DNA from: Aminiphilus circumscriptus DSM 16581 | GTDB taxonomy: Bacteria > Synergistota > Synergistia > Synergistales > Aminiphilaceae | Reading direction: 5' to 3' | NCBI RefSeq assembly: GCF_000526375.1 | Contig: NZ_JAFY01000002.1 | Location: forward strand, 1,294,859-1,358,858 | Length of the DNA: 64,000 nt | Shown: piece by piece, positions 1-7,183 of the stretch | Layout of the letters: each line of letters opens with the position of its first letter | How positions within the stretch are numbered: the first letter of the stretch is position 1 | The notes under the pieces: generated by a model | Told to the model about the DNA's origin: nothing | The model's database searches: none | Seen by the model: the letters and a program-made list of their open reading frames with translations, nothing else | Position numbers and translations under genes: made by a program

Positions 1-15
1 AGCATATTTGCCCTA

Positions 16-44
16 TTGACATATTGTCTTTCTCCGGATATACT
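16..44 (+). promoter_or_regulatory. Promoter of the IS transposase gene
   Basis: A TTGACA -35 box (16-21) and a TATACT -10 box (39-44) are separated by exactly 17 bases. The expected transcription start, about 7 bases past the -10, falls on the A of the ATG at 51, so the message may be leaderless. No Shine-Dalgarno sequence precedes that ATG, which agrees with this reading. Confidence 0.7.
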
Positions 45-50
45 TCTTTT

Positions 51-1850
51 ATGTATATCCGGGTGAAATCCTCAAAGCTCAGTCCGCGAAAATCAGTCCA
101 GATCGTCAAATCCGTTCGCACCGGGAAACGGGTCTCCCAGGTCATTCTCCAGCACGTGGGAATAGCCCACGACGAGAAGCAGCTCTCCGAGCTCCGGGAA
201 CTGGGGCGGAAGCTCATTCTGGAGATGGAGGAGAGAGAGCAGCCCTCTCTTCCGGGGTTCTCCCTCCTCGAGAACGAAGAGGCGTGGGAGCGGCCGGTCG
301 GGGACGGGGAGCGGGTCAGCCTCCGGGGGATGAAGAACCTGGAACAGGTGACGGAAGGGCCTGGGGAAGTCGTGGAGAGCCTGTTCTCCTCCCTGGGCTT
401 CGAGGCGATCTTCGGGGTATCCAGCCGTGGGAAGGGGAACACGGAAGTCCTGAAGAAATGCCTCGCCTGCGCCCTCGCCAATCCTTCGAGCAAGCGGGGG
501 ATGTCCCGTTGGCTGGAGGACGAGGGCGGGACGGACATGTCGCTGAACAGGATCTACCGAATGATGGACGCCCTGGCGAAGAAGACGGACCGGGTGAGGG
601 AGATCGTGGCGCGGGAGACCGCGTCCCTCTTCGAGACGAAGGCGTCGCTGCTGCTCTTCGATGTGACCACCCTCTATTTCGAAAGCTTTGAGGCGGATGC
701 CCTGAGGGTGTCGGGGTACAGCAAGGACAACAGGATACAGGAGACCCAGGTGGTGCTCGCCCTGGCGGTGACGCCGGAAGGATTTCCCCTCTGGTACGAC
801 CTTTTCCCGGGAAACACCTTTGAAGGGCATACTCTTGTGCCTGTGCTCAGGAGATGCATGGAGACCTTCTCCCCCCGGCAGGCGGTGGTGGTGGCGGACC
901 GGGCCATGTTCACGGAAGAGAACCTGCACGAAGTGGAGAAGGCGGGATGCTCCTTCGTCGTGGGAGCGAAACTCCGGGGTCTCAGCCGGACCATGAGGGA
1001 GAAAATCCTGGACGCCGGGAACTACTCCCCCCTGCCCGGAGGTTCGCCTGTCTTCCCGGAGGGTGAGAGAGAAACGTGCAGCCCTTCCCGTTGGTACTCC
1101 GTCCCCCTCGAAAACGGGAGAAATTTGCTCGTCACCTGGAGTGAACAACGAGCCCGGAAGGACGCCTCCGACCGGGAACGGCTTCTGGCCCGACTGCGGA
1201 AAAAACTGCAGGGGAAGAAGGCTCTTCCGGGAAAAAGCCTTGTCACCAACCGGGGGACGAACAAATACCTCTCCCTTGAAAATGCAAACGGACAGGACCG
1301 CTACATCCTGGACGAAGAGAAGATCCTCCGGGACAGCCGGTGGGACGGCCTTCACGGAGTCATCACCGACCTGCCCGTGGAAAGTGCCGCGGAAGCGCAG
1401 GACATCCTCGCCCATTACGGGAGCCTGTGGCGCATCGAAGAATCCTTCCGGGTGAACAAGCACGACCTCTCCATCCGCCCTGTCTATCACTGGGTACCCC
1501 GCAGGATCGAGGCCCACATAGCCCTCACCTACCTCGCCTTCGCCCTCCTCCGGCATCTCCAGCACCGAGTGGCGGTCCGGCAGAACGCGGTGATGAGCGC
1601 CCGGGCCATCCGGACCGCCCTGCTGGATGTCCAGTCCACCCTCATGAAGGACGAAGAGACGGGGAAACTCTACCGGTTCCCGAAGGCCATGAGCGAGAGC
1701 GCCCGGAAGATCTACCGTTCCCTGGGCCTCGTCCGGGGACTGGGGAACACGGAGATCCTGTCGGTGAGGAAATACAGGAACCGGAAAGGGATCCGGAGCG
1801 CCGGGACGGACGGAGACGGAACAGCGGGGGAAGAGACGGGCAGGAACTGA
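51..1850 (+). CDS. IS1634-family (IS4-like) DDE transposase
   Basis: This 599-residue protein should catalyse cut-and-paste movement of its own insertion sequence. The N-terminus (MYIRVKSSKLSPRKS) has the beta-strand opening typical of IS1634-type transposases. The DDE residues are visible: D in LLLFDVTTLYF near residue 215, D in VVVADRAMF near residue 283, and the catalytic E in the YGSLWRIEESFRVNK block near residue 470, which is a YREK-type signature. Translation could start at a TTG at 24, but family alignment and the promoter at 16-44 favour the ATG at 51. The frame is intact, so the element may be active. The left end of the element is probably outside the window, because I found no matching terminal inverted repeat on both sides. 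It is a stand-alone mobile gene with no link to its neighbours. Confidence 0.9.
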   Translation: MYIRVKSSKLSPRKSVQIVKSVRTGKRVSQVILQHVGIAHDEKQLSELRELGRKLILEMEEREQPSLPGFSLLENEEAWERPVGDGERVSLRGMKNLEQVTEGPGEVVESLFSSLGFEAIFGVSSRGKGNTEVLKKCLACALANPSSKRGMSRWLEDEGGTDMSLNRIYRMMDALAKKTDRVREIVARETASLFETKASLLLFDVTTLYFESFEADALRVSGYSKDNRIQETQVVLALAVTPEGFPLWYDLFPGNTFEGHTLVPVLRRCMETFSPRQAVVVADRAMFTEENLHEVEKAGCSFVVGAKLRGLSRTMREKILDAGNYSPLPGGSPVFPEGERETCSPSRWYSVPLENGRNLLVTWSEQRARKDASDRERLLARLRKKLQGKKALPGKSLVTNRGTNKYLSLENANGQDRYILDEEKILRDSRWDGLHGVITDLPVESAAEAQDILAHYGSLWRIEESFRVNKHDLSIRPVYHWVPRRIEAHIALTYLAFALLRHLQHRVAVRQNAVMSARAIRTALLDVQSTLMKDEETGKLYRFPKAMSESARKIYRSLGLVRGLGNTEILSVRKYRNRKGIRSAGTDGDGTAGEETGRN

Positions 1851-1938
1851 ACGAGCCGGGAGCAGATCTCCTGTTTCCCTTTCGAAATACCTTTCGGAGC
1901 CCCGAGACACGGTGAGACCGAAAAATCCGCCTCAAACG

Positions 1939-1976
1939 ACAGCCCCTCTTTTCACAGAATTGAAAAGAGGGGCTGT
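1939..1976. repeat. Perfect 16-bp inverted repeat after the transposase gene
   Basis: ACAGCCCCTCTTTTCA (1939-1954) and its exact reverse complement (1961-1976) flank a 6-base loop. There is no U-tract on either side, so it is not a standard intrinsic terminator, although it could end transposase transcripts. It may belong to the right part of the IS element. Confidence 0.6.
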
Positions 1977-2626
1977 GTAGTGCCCACCCAAGATGCACTT
2001 TCCGGTGTTTGCAAGGCTTCCCGTTTCAAACCCGGCGAAGTCGGGGAAAAATCACGAAGAAGGAGGCCCGGCTGGACATCTTTCGTGCCAGGGAGTGTCA
2101 GCTCGAATACTGGGGTGTGCTGGAGCTGTGCGAGGGGTTTGAACGCGTCTTCGGACGTGCGCTCCAGGTCAACCTTCAGGAGGGGAATTCTCTGTCGGCG
2201 GTCTCCGGAGAGTAGCCGGGCACGGCGTTGCCCGACGCGCTCCGGAAAAGGCTCGAAAGGCTCTTTCGCGGGCGAACCGTCCCGAAAAAAGGCGGTTCGC
2301 CTCTTTTTGTACGTTCCTGCGGCATTTTTCCCGAATCAAGACCGGAACGACACCTATGTATGCTGACCTTGACTGCAGGAACGCTCGTTTGTGCGAAAGG
2401 CGGCGTTCTTTGGAGAAATCGCCTCGGCTCCGGCGTTCGACGAGGAACGCAGAGAGACGGCGAGCAAGCTCCATCTCGGAGTTCCTGGTTCGAAAACAAC
2501 GCGTCCGACGTCACTTTCCGCGGAAGAGGAGTATCGCTCCCTGCCGAAGAGAGGAAACGAAACCTTTCTTCCGGAATAGGGTGCTGAGAGCGCGCCAATC
2601 CGCGCGCGAAGCCTTTCCGGTTCTTT
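1977..2626. other. Intergenic region without a convincing gene
   Basis: About 650 bases between the IS element and the aminotransferase gene. Short open frames here (for example 2009-2215) lack a ribosome binding site of note and show no family features. The only clear signal is the hairpin at 2271-2307. Confidence 0.5.
2271..2307 (+). terminator. Intrinsic terminator (plus strand)
   Basis: GGCGAACCG (2271-2279) pairs with CGGTTCGCC (2293-2301), with a 13-base loop, and is followed by TCTTTTT. No intact gene lies just upstream on the plus strand, so it may be left over from a lost gene. Confidence 0.65.
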
Positions 2627-3457
2627 TCACTCCAGCCAGCGCTCCACGTTCTGGAGGAACAGGCGGTGGAGATGGCGTGCCACCGGGCCGGGACGGCCGT
2701 TTCCCACGAGAGTGTTGCCGATCCGAACGACGGGCATGACCTCCTTCATGGAGGAGGCGAGAAAACATTCCTGGGCGAGGCGCAGCTCCTCGAGCCTTGG
2801 GGTGCGCTCCTCCACGGAAAATCCCGCTTCTCTGGCGAGGGTAAGCACCACTTGGCGGGTGATGGAGGAAAGAACCCGGGAGAGCGGTGCCGTGACGAGA
2901 ACACCCTCTATGGCGAGGAAGACGCTGCTCGATGCAGCTTCGGTGATCTCTCCGTCCGGGCAGTAGAGGGCCTCGAAGAATTCTGCCCTCCCTCCCTTGG
3001 CCACGGAGGGAGCGAGGTAGTCGATGGTCTTCACCGAGGGGTGCGGACGGGGCTGGGGGAGCGGAAGAAGCGTCACGCCCTCCTGGTAGCAGCGGTCGTC
3101 GAAGCGGCGAACCGGCTCGAAAAGGACAAAAAGCCGCGGCGAGGGGAAGGTGCCGTTCCGGTTTTCGTCTCCTCCGGTCAGATAGGGGCGCACGAGGACT
3201 TCTCCGTCGCCGTCCATGCGGGAGATGCCCTCCCGGATGATCCGGCGCAGCTCGTCCATACCCAGGGGGGGCGCCATGTGCACCTGTTCCGCCGAGGCGA
3301 AAAAGCGTTCCAGGTGAGGAGTGAGGGCGAAGGGGCGTCTGCCGTAGGTGCGCAGGGAGTCGAAGACGCCGATGCCCCGCTGGATGGCCAGATCCGTCAC
3401 GGGGAGGCACGCCTCCCGGAGGGGCACGTAGCTTCCGTTCAGATAGCAGATGGACAT
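2627..3457 (-). CDS. Class IV PLP aminotransferase (BCAT / D-amino acid transaminase / ADC lyase family)
   Basis: A 276-residue fold-type IV PLP enzyme, the normal length for the family. It opens with YLNGSYVPLREACLPVTDLAIQRGIGVFDSLRTYG, the usual start of branched-chain aminotransferases, D-amino acid transaminases and aminodeoxychorismate lyases. The conserved lysine lies in VKTIDYL near residue 136, and the EITEAASSSVFL block near residue 170 holds the conserved glutamate and cofactor phosphate contacts. The start at 3457 has a GAGGTGAT ribosome binding site. The gene runs divergently from the next gene and is probably monocistronic. The exact substrate cannot be decided by eye. Branched-chain amino acids or D-amino acids are both plausible for an amino acid fermenter. 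Confidence 0.85.
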   Translation of the reverse strand: MSICYLNGSYVPLREACLPVTDLAIQRGIGVFDSLRTYGRRPFALTPHLERFFASAEQVHMAPPLGMDELRRIIREGISRMDGDGEVLVRPYLTGGDENRNGTFPSPRLFVLFEPVRRFDDRCYQEGVTLLPLPQPRPHPSVKTIDYLAPSVAKGGRAEFFEALYCPDGEITEAASSSVFLAIEGVLVTAPLSRVLSSITRQVVLTLAREAGFSVEERTPRLEELRLAQECFLASSMKEVMPVVRIGNTLVGNGRPGPVARHLHRLFLQNVERWLE

Positions 3458-3931
3458 GGAGATCACCTCGGAAAGAAATTGGTTCGTCTCCGTCACGTGT
3501 GTGGAGCCGGCCTGATTCGCCCCGTTCCCGAAGGGACGGGAGAGTCGCGCCGATGGTTTCCGAAGGGGCGGAGTTTCCTGAGGGAGTATAGCAGGAACGA
3601 CGCCAAAGGGGCAGTGTTGCTTCGTGAAAACGTCGCCCGTGGTCTTCCGGTCACGGCCGCGAGGTTGGAAAAGGCGAAGGGTTTTCACCTGCTGCTGTGC
3701 TTCGCGGATGCTTTTTCCGTCCTTTTGGCGGGTTTTTCCGTCGGGTGGTCGCGGAGAGAGAAAAAAGAGAAAAACAAGACGGACAATGGAAGTCCGTGTA
3801 AAATTCTGAAAGAAAACGTTTTCCCGGGAAACGTAAAGAGCGAGTTTTGCGAGGGCATTTCGCCGTATCCCTGGTGTGAAATGCCGAAGGAAAGGAACAA
3901 GGAACGTGGAGAACGGGGAGGTTGTGTCACG
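3458..3931. other. Divergent intergenic region
   Basis: 474 bases between two divergent genes; it must hold promoters for both. A possible plus-strand -10 box (TAAAAT, 3799-3804) is preceded by a 6-bp inverted repeat (ACGGAC 3779-3784, GTCCGT 3792-3797) that could be an operator. No good -35 box was found, and no gene was seen. Confidence 0.35.
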
Positions 3932-4489
3932 ATGAGAACGAAGAGGTTCGCGCTGCGTTTCGTCGCTGCGGCGGCAATGGTGCTCCTTCTCGCGGGGGCG
4001 GCCTGGTGTGCCGACGTGGCTCTCACGTCGGTGGGGCAGAGTCCCGATGCGACCATGGTGAAGGTGGTCCTGAAGAAGCTCAAGGTGGAGAACGACCACG
4101 ACAATCTGTTCACGCCGGAGAAGCTCGCCGGACAGAAAGTGCTCCTCGCCGTGGTCGGGGGCAGTTCAAAGGGACTCGGTGCCGCCGGAATCGACAAGGA
4201 CCAGGAGAAGGCCCGGGCCGTGAGCCTGATCGAGGCGGCGAAGGAAAAAGGAATGAAGGTGCTCGTGCTCCACGTGGGTGGCGCGGGGCGGCGGGGCCAG
4301 CTCACGGACATGTTCATCGAGGCGGTGGTTCCCCTTGCGGATGCCCTGATCGTCGTCAAGGGAGGCAACGATGACGGTCTCTTCGGGCGTCTCATCGAGG
4401 GGAAGAATGTTCCCTTCACGGAAGTTCCCACCGTGCGGGATACCGAGGGACCTCTCGGGGAATTCCTCAAACAGTGGGGCGTCCTGTAG
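3932..4489 (+). CDS. Secreted DUF6305-like protein of unknown function
   Basis: A 185-residue protein with a clear signal peptide: basic MRTKR, a hydrophobic stretch, then AAWCAD with likely cleavage after Ala-26 or so. The mature part alternates hydrophobic strands and helices (LLAVVGGSSKG, MKVLVLHVGG, ADALIVVKGGNDDG), suggesting a small Rossmann-like alpha/beta fold. It resembles, from memory, the DUF6305 family known from Synergistota. It is the first gene of a run with a TRAP large permease, a tiny membrane protein, an M14-like deacylase and gamma-glutamyltransferase. A periplasmic partner of that transporter, perhaps a ligand-binding protein, is my inference. No TRAP DctP-type binding protein is encoded nearby. 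Confidence 0.7.
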   Translation: MRTKRFALRFVAAAAMVLLLAGAAWCADVALTSVGQSPDATMVKVVLKKLKVENDHDNLFTPEKLAGQKVLLAVVGGSSKGLGAAGIDKDQEKARAVSLIEAAKEKGMKVLVLHVGGAGRRGQLTDMFIEAVVPLADALIVVKGGNDDGLFGRLIEGKNVPFTEVPTVRDTEGPLGEFLKQWGVL

Positions 4490-4501
4490 GTCGCGGCAAT
4501 C

Positions 4502-5791
4502 ATGGACTGGTTCTGGCCTGAAGGGTTTTACACCCTGGTCATGGTGGGGGTGTTCGTCCTCGGGGCCTTTGCCCTGAAACTGCCCATCGCCGTGGCCATG
4601 TCCCTGGCGGCGGTCTCGGGAGCTGTCGCGGCCGGGGAGGGCATTCCCCTCCGGCATCTCGTGGAGGGCACCTTCGGATATCTGGACACGATCCTCATCA
4701 TCGCCTCGGCGATGATCTTCATGAAGACCGTGGAGCGCATCGGCCTTCTCGAGGCCGTGGCGGCCCGGATGATCCGCCGGTTCCGCTCCTTTCCGCTCCT
4801 GCTCTCCCTGGGCATTCTCCTGCTCATCATGGTGCCGGGGATGATCACTGGTTCCTCCACGGCGGCGGTGCTCACCACGGGTGCCCTCGTCGCGCCGGTG
4901 CTCATTCGGCTGGGTGTGCCGGTGCTCAAGACCGCCGCGGCTATCGCCATGGGCGCCATCTACGGCATGATCGCCCCGCCCATCAACCTTCCCGCCATGA
5001 TCATCGGCGGCGGCATCGACATGCCCTACGTGGGCTTCGCCCTGCCGCTTCTGCTCTGCACGCTTCCCCTGGCGGCGGTGACGGCCCTTCTTCTCGTCTA
5101 TCCCGACCTGCGGCGCTTCAAGGGGGACGAGGCGGCGCTGGAGGAACAGCTCCGGGAGATGGAGCGCACGCCTCTCACGCCGCGCCTCTTTCTGCCCATC
5201 CTCGTCCTCGTGGTTCTTTTGGGAGGCGAGACATTCCTGCCCGGAGTCTGGCCTCCCCTCGGCATGCCGCTGGATTTCCTGCTCGCCGCTCTGTCGGCGT
5301 TCCTCACGGGACGGCGCTGGAATCTCCTGGAGACAGCCACCTCCGCCGTTGAGGACACCCTCCCCGTGATGGGCATCCTCATGGGCGTGGGCATGTTCAT
5401 TCAGGTCATGACGCTCATCGGTGTCCGGGGATTCGTGGTGGTCTCCGCGCTGGCGCTTCCCGCGTGGCTTCTCTACGTGGGTATCGCCACGTCGCTGCCG
5501 CTCTTCGGGGCCGTCTCCGCCTTCGGCGCCGCTTCGGTGCTCGGAGTGCCTTTCGTGCTCGCGCTGCTCGGCAAGAACGAGATCATTGTGGCTTCGGCCC
5601 TGTCCCTCATCGCCGGCCTGGGGGATCTGATGCCTCCCACGGCGCTCGCGGGCATCTTCGCCGCCCAGGTCGTGGGGGAGGAAAACTACTTCCGGGTCCT
5701 GAAGCATTGCGTGATTCCCGCCGTCCTCACCGCGGCCTGGGGGATCGCGATCATTCTTGGCGCGTCCTTTGTGGCGGGCGTTCTCTATTAG
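4502..5791 (+). CDS. TRAP transporter large permease (DctM-like)
   Basis: A 429-residue, very hydrophobic protein with about 12 predicted membrane segments, the usual DctM size. Family landmarks include VPGMITGSSTAAVLTTGALVAP near residue 120 and GMIAPPINLPAMIIGGG near residue 160. Large permeases move organic acids using a sodium gradient with a DctP binding protein and a small DctQ permease. Neither partner is encoded here in recognisable form. The gene begins 12 bases after the secreted DUF6305-like gene and is followed by a 47-residue two-helix membrane protein, so the cassette may use non-standard accessory subunits. The substrate is unknown; the neighbouring hydrolases suggest an amino acid derivative or its acyl moiety. 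Confidence 0.88.
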   Translation: MDWFWPEGFYTLVMVGVFVLGAFALKLPIAVAMSLAAVSGAVAAGEGIPLRHLVEGTFGYLDTILIIASAMIFMKTVERIGLLEAVAARMIRRFRSFPLLLSLGILLLIMVPGMITGSSTAAVLTTGALVAPVLIRLGVPVLKTAAAIAMGAIYGMIAPPINLPAMIIGGGIDMPYVGFALPLLLCTLPLAAVTALLLVYPDLRRFKGDEAALEEQLREMERTPLTPRLFLPILVLVVLLGGETFLPGVWPPLGMPLDFLLAALSAFLTGRRWNLLETATSAVEDTLPVMGILMGVGMFIQVMTLIGVRGFVVVSALALPAWLLYVGIATSLPLFGAVSAFGAASVLGVPFVLALLGKNEIIVASALSLIAGLGDLMPPTALAGIFAAQVVGEENYFRVLKHCVIPAVLTAAWGIAIILGASFVAGVLY

Positions 5792-5803
5792 GGAGGGTGG
5801 GAC

Positions 5804-5947
5804 ATGACTACGGTCTATCGCGGCATTGTCGCTCTGGTCCTCTTCCTCGTGCTTCGCTGCATGTTTCGGGAGAAGGACTTCTGGAAGCAGGTCACGGGGG
5901 CGCTCGTCCTGATCCCTTTGGTGCTGCGCCTGCTTTTGCTCAAGTAG
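5804..5947 (+). CDS. 47-residue two-helix membrane protein in a TRAP permease operon
   Basis: A small gene starting ATG at 5804 with GGGAGGGTGG just upstream and stopping at 5945-5947. The product is two hydrophobic segments (GIVALVLFLVLRCMF and VTGALVLIPLVLRLLLL) joined by the charged turn REKDFWKQ. It sits 12 bases after the TRAP large permease, and its stop codon overlaps the ribosome binding site of the next gene, so it is almost certainly co-translated. I know no family for it. Its position is where a small TRAP subunit (DctQ, normally about 160 residues with four helices) would lie, so it may be a minimal accessory subunit; that is inference. Confidence 0.65.
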   Translation: MTTVYRGIVALVLFLVLRCMFREKDFWKQVTGALVLIPLVLRLLLLK

Positions 5948-5960
5948 GGGAGGCGATCCG

Positions 5961-7127
5961 GTGAAGATTCTGCGCGGTACTCCCGTCACCGCACTCGTGC
6001 TTCTCATTCTCGCGGGGGCGGTGTCCTTCCTGGCCGCCCGGGAGTTTCTCTCCATGCGGGTTCCCGACGTGGTGGTTCCGGCTTCCGGATACGAGATGCA
6101 TTTGCTTTCCGAGTGGGAACCTTCTCTCAAGGGGACTCCGGCGGACACGCCCGTGTACATTCAGGCCGGGAGCGAGCCGGGCGGCACGGTGCTCGTCATG
6201 GGGGGCACCCATCCCAACGAGCCCTCCAGCTCGCTCACGGCGGTGCTCTTTCTTGAACGTGCCCGGGTGAACCGGGGGCGCCTGGTGGTGATTCCCTTCG
6301 CGAACATCATGGGATTTTCCCACAACGATCCCCAGGAGGCATCGCCCCAGCGGCTTCACTTCACGCTCGCCGATGGTTCGGTGCGCACCTTCAAGTACGG
6401 ATCGAGGGCGACGAATCCCATTCATGCCTGGCCCGCTCCGGACGTGTACATCCATCCTCAGTCCGGGCAGGAACTGTCCGGGAAGGAAAAGAGCAATCTC
6501 AACCGCGCCCATCCCGGCACACTCGACGGAGATCTCACGTCCAGGCTCGCCTATGGGCTGCGGCAGCTCATCGTCAAGGAAAAAATCGACCTCGCCTTCG
6601 ACCTTCACGAGGCGTCGCCGGAATATCCGGTGGTCAACGCCATGGTGGCCCACGAGCGGAGCATGGAACTCGCTGCCATGGTTGCCATGGAGTTGGAGGG
6701 AGCGGGTATTCCCATGCGGCTCGAACCCTCTCCGAAGAATCTCCGCGGCCTTACCCACCGCGAGTGGGGCGATTTCACGGAGACCATGCCCATTCTTCTG
6801 GAGACGGCCAACCCCAGCCAGGGACGTCTCCGGGGGCGCACCGACGAGGAGCTGGTCCTCACCGGAAAGGACAAGTGTTACACGAAGGCCGCTGCGTTGG
6901 GGCGTCTCTTCGTCCCCTACGACGGTTCCCAGAGCATTGAATTGCGTGTGGCCCGTCATACCGTGACGGTGAAGACCTTTCTGGACATGCTCGGTCTTTT
7001 CGACGAGGCGAAGGAGGTGGACGTGGAGGGAATTCCGACCTATGAAGAGCTTCTTGGACAGGGGTACGGCGCGTTTCTGACGCCCCTGCCTCTGAAAGAC
7101 GCCTCTCCGGGGTCCCAGCAGGGGTAG
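5961..7127 (+). CDS. Membrane-anchored succinylglutamate desuccinylase/aspartoacylase-like enzyme
   Basis: 388 residues starting at a GTG that has GGGGAGG eight bases upstream. Residues 8-26 form a hydrophobic anchor or uncleaved signal, so the enzyme should face the periplasm. The M14-type zinc site is complete: HxxE at His84/Glu87 in GGTHPNEPSS, His216 in DLHEASP, and a general-base candidate Glu281 in LLETANPSQG. The family removes acyl or amino-acyl groups from amino acids in a zinc-dependent way. The TRAP permease before it and gamma-glutamyltransferase after it suggest release of amino acids from acylated or peptide-linked forms outside the cytoplasm. The exact substrate is not evident. 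Confidence 0.82.
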   Translation: MKILRGTPVTALVLLILAGAVSFLAAREFLSMRVPDVVVPASGYEMHLLSEWEPSLKGTPADTPVYIQAGSEPGGTVLVMGGTHPNEPSSSLTAVLFLERARVNRGRLVVIPFANIMGFSHNDPQEASPQRLHFTLADGSVRTFKYGSRATNPIHAWPAPDVYIHPQSGQELSGKEKSNLNRAHPGTLDGDLTSRLAYGLRQLIVKEKIDLAFDLHEASPEYPVVNAMVAHERSMELAAMVAMELEGAGIPMRLEPSPKNLRGLTHREWGDFTETMPILLETANPSQGRLRGRTDEELVLTGKDKCYTKAAALGRLFVPYDGSQSIELRVARHTVTVKTFLDMLGLFDEAKEVDVEGIPTYEELLGQGYGAFLTPLPLKDASPGSQQG

Positions 7128-7183
7128 TTCAGAAAACATCTTCCCCCGGAGAGGCGACAGGACTGAGAAGGAGGAGAGAGCGA

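Noticed and set aside
2009..2215. 68-codon open frame after the IS element
   Set aside because: No convincing ribosome binding site, no recognisable family and composition like the surrounding non-coding DNA.
2666..3931. Long plus-strand frame extending upstream of the DUF6305-like gene
   Set aside because: It runs antisense to the aminotransferase gene. The signal peptide and family start place the true start at 3932.
4166..6160. 664-codon minus-strand open frame opposite the TRAP permease gene
   Set aside because: It is a shadow of high-GC genes on the other strand; its translation is low-complexity, rich in Glu, His, Arg and Gly, with no domain.
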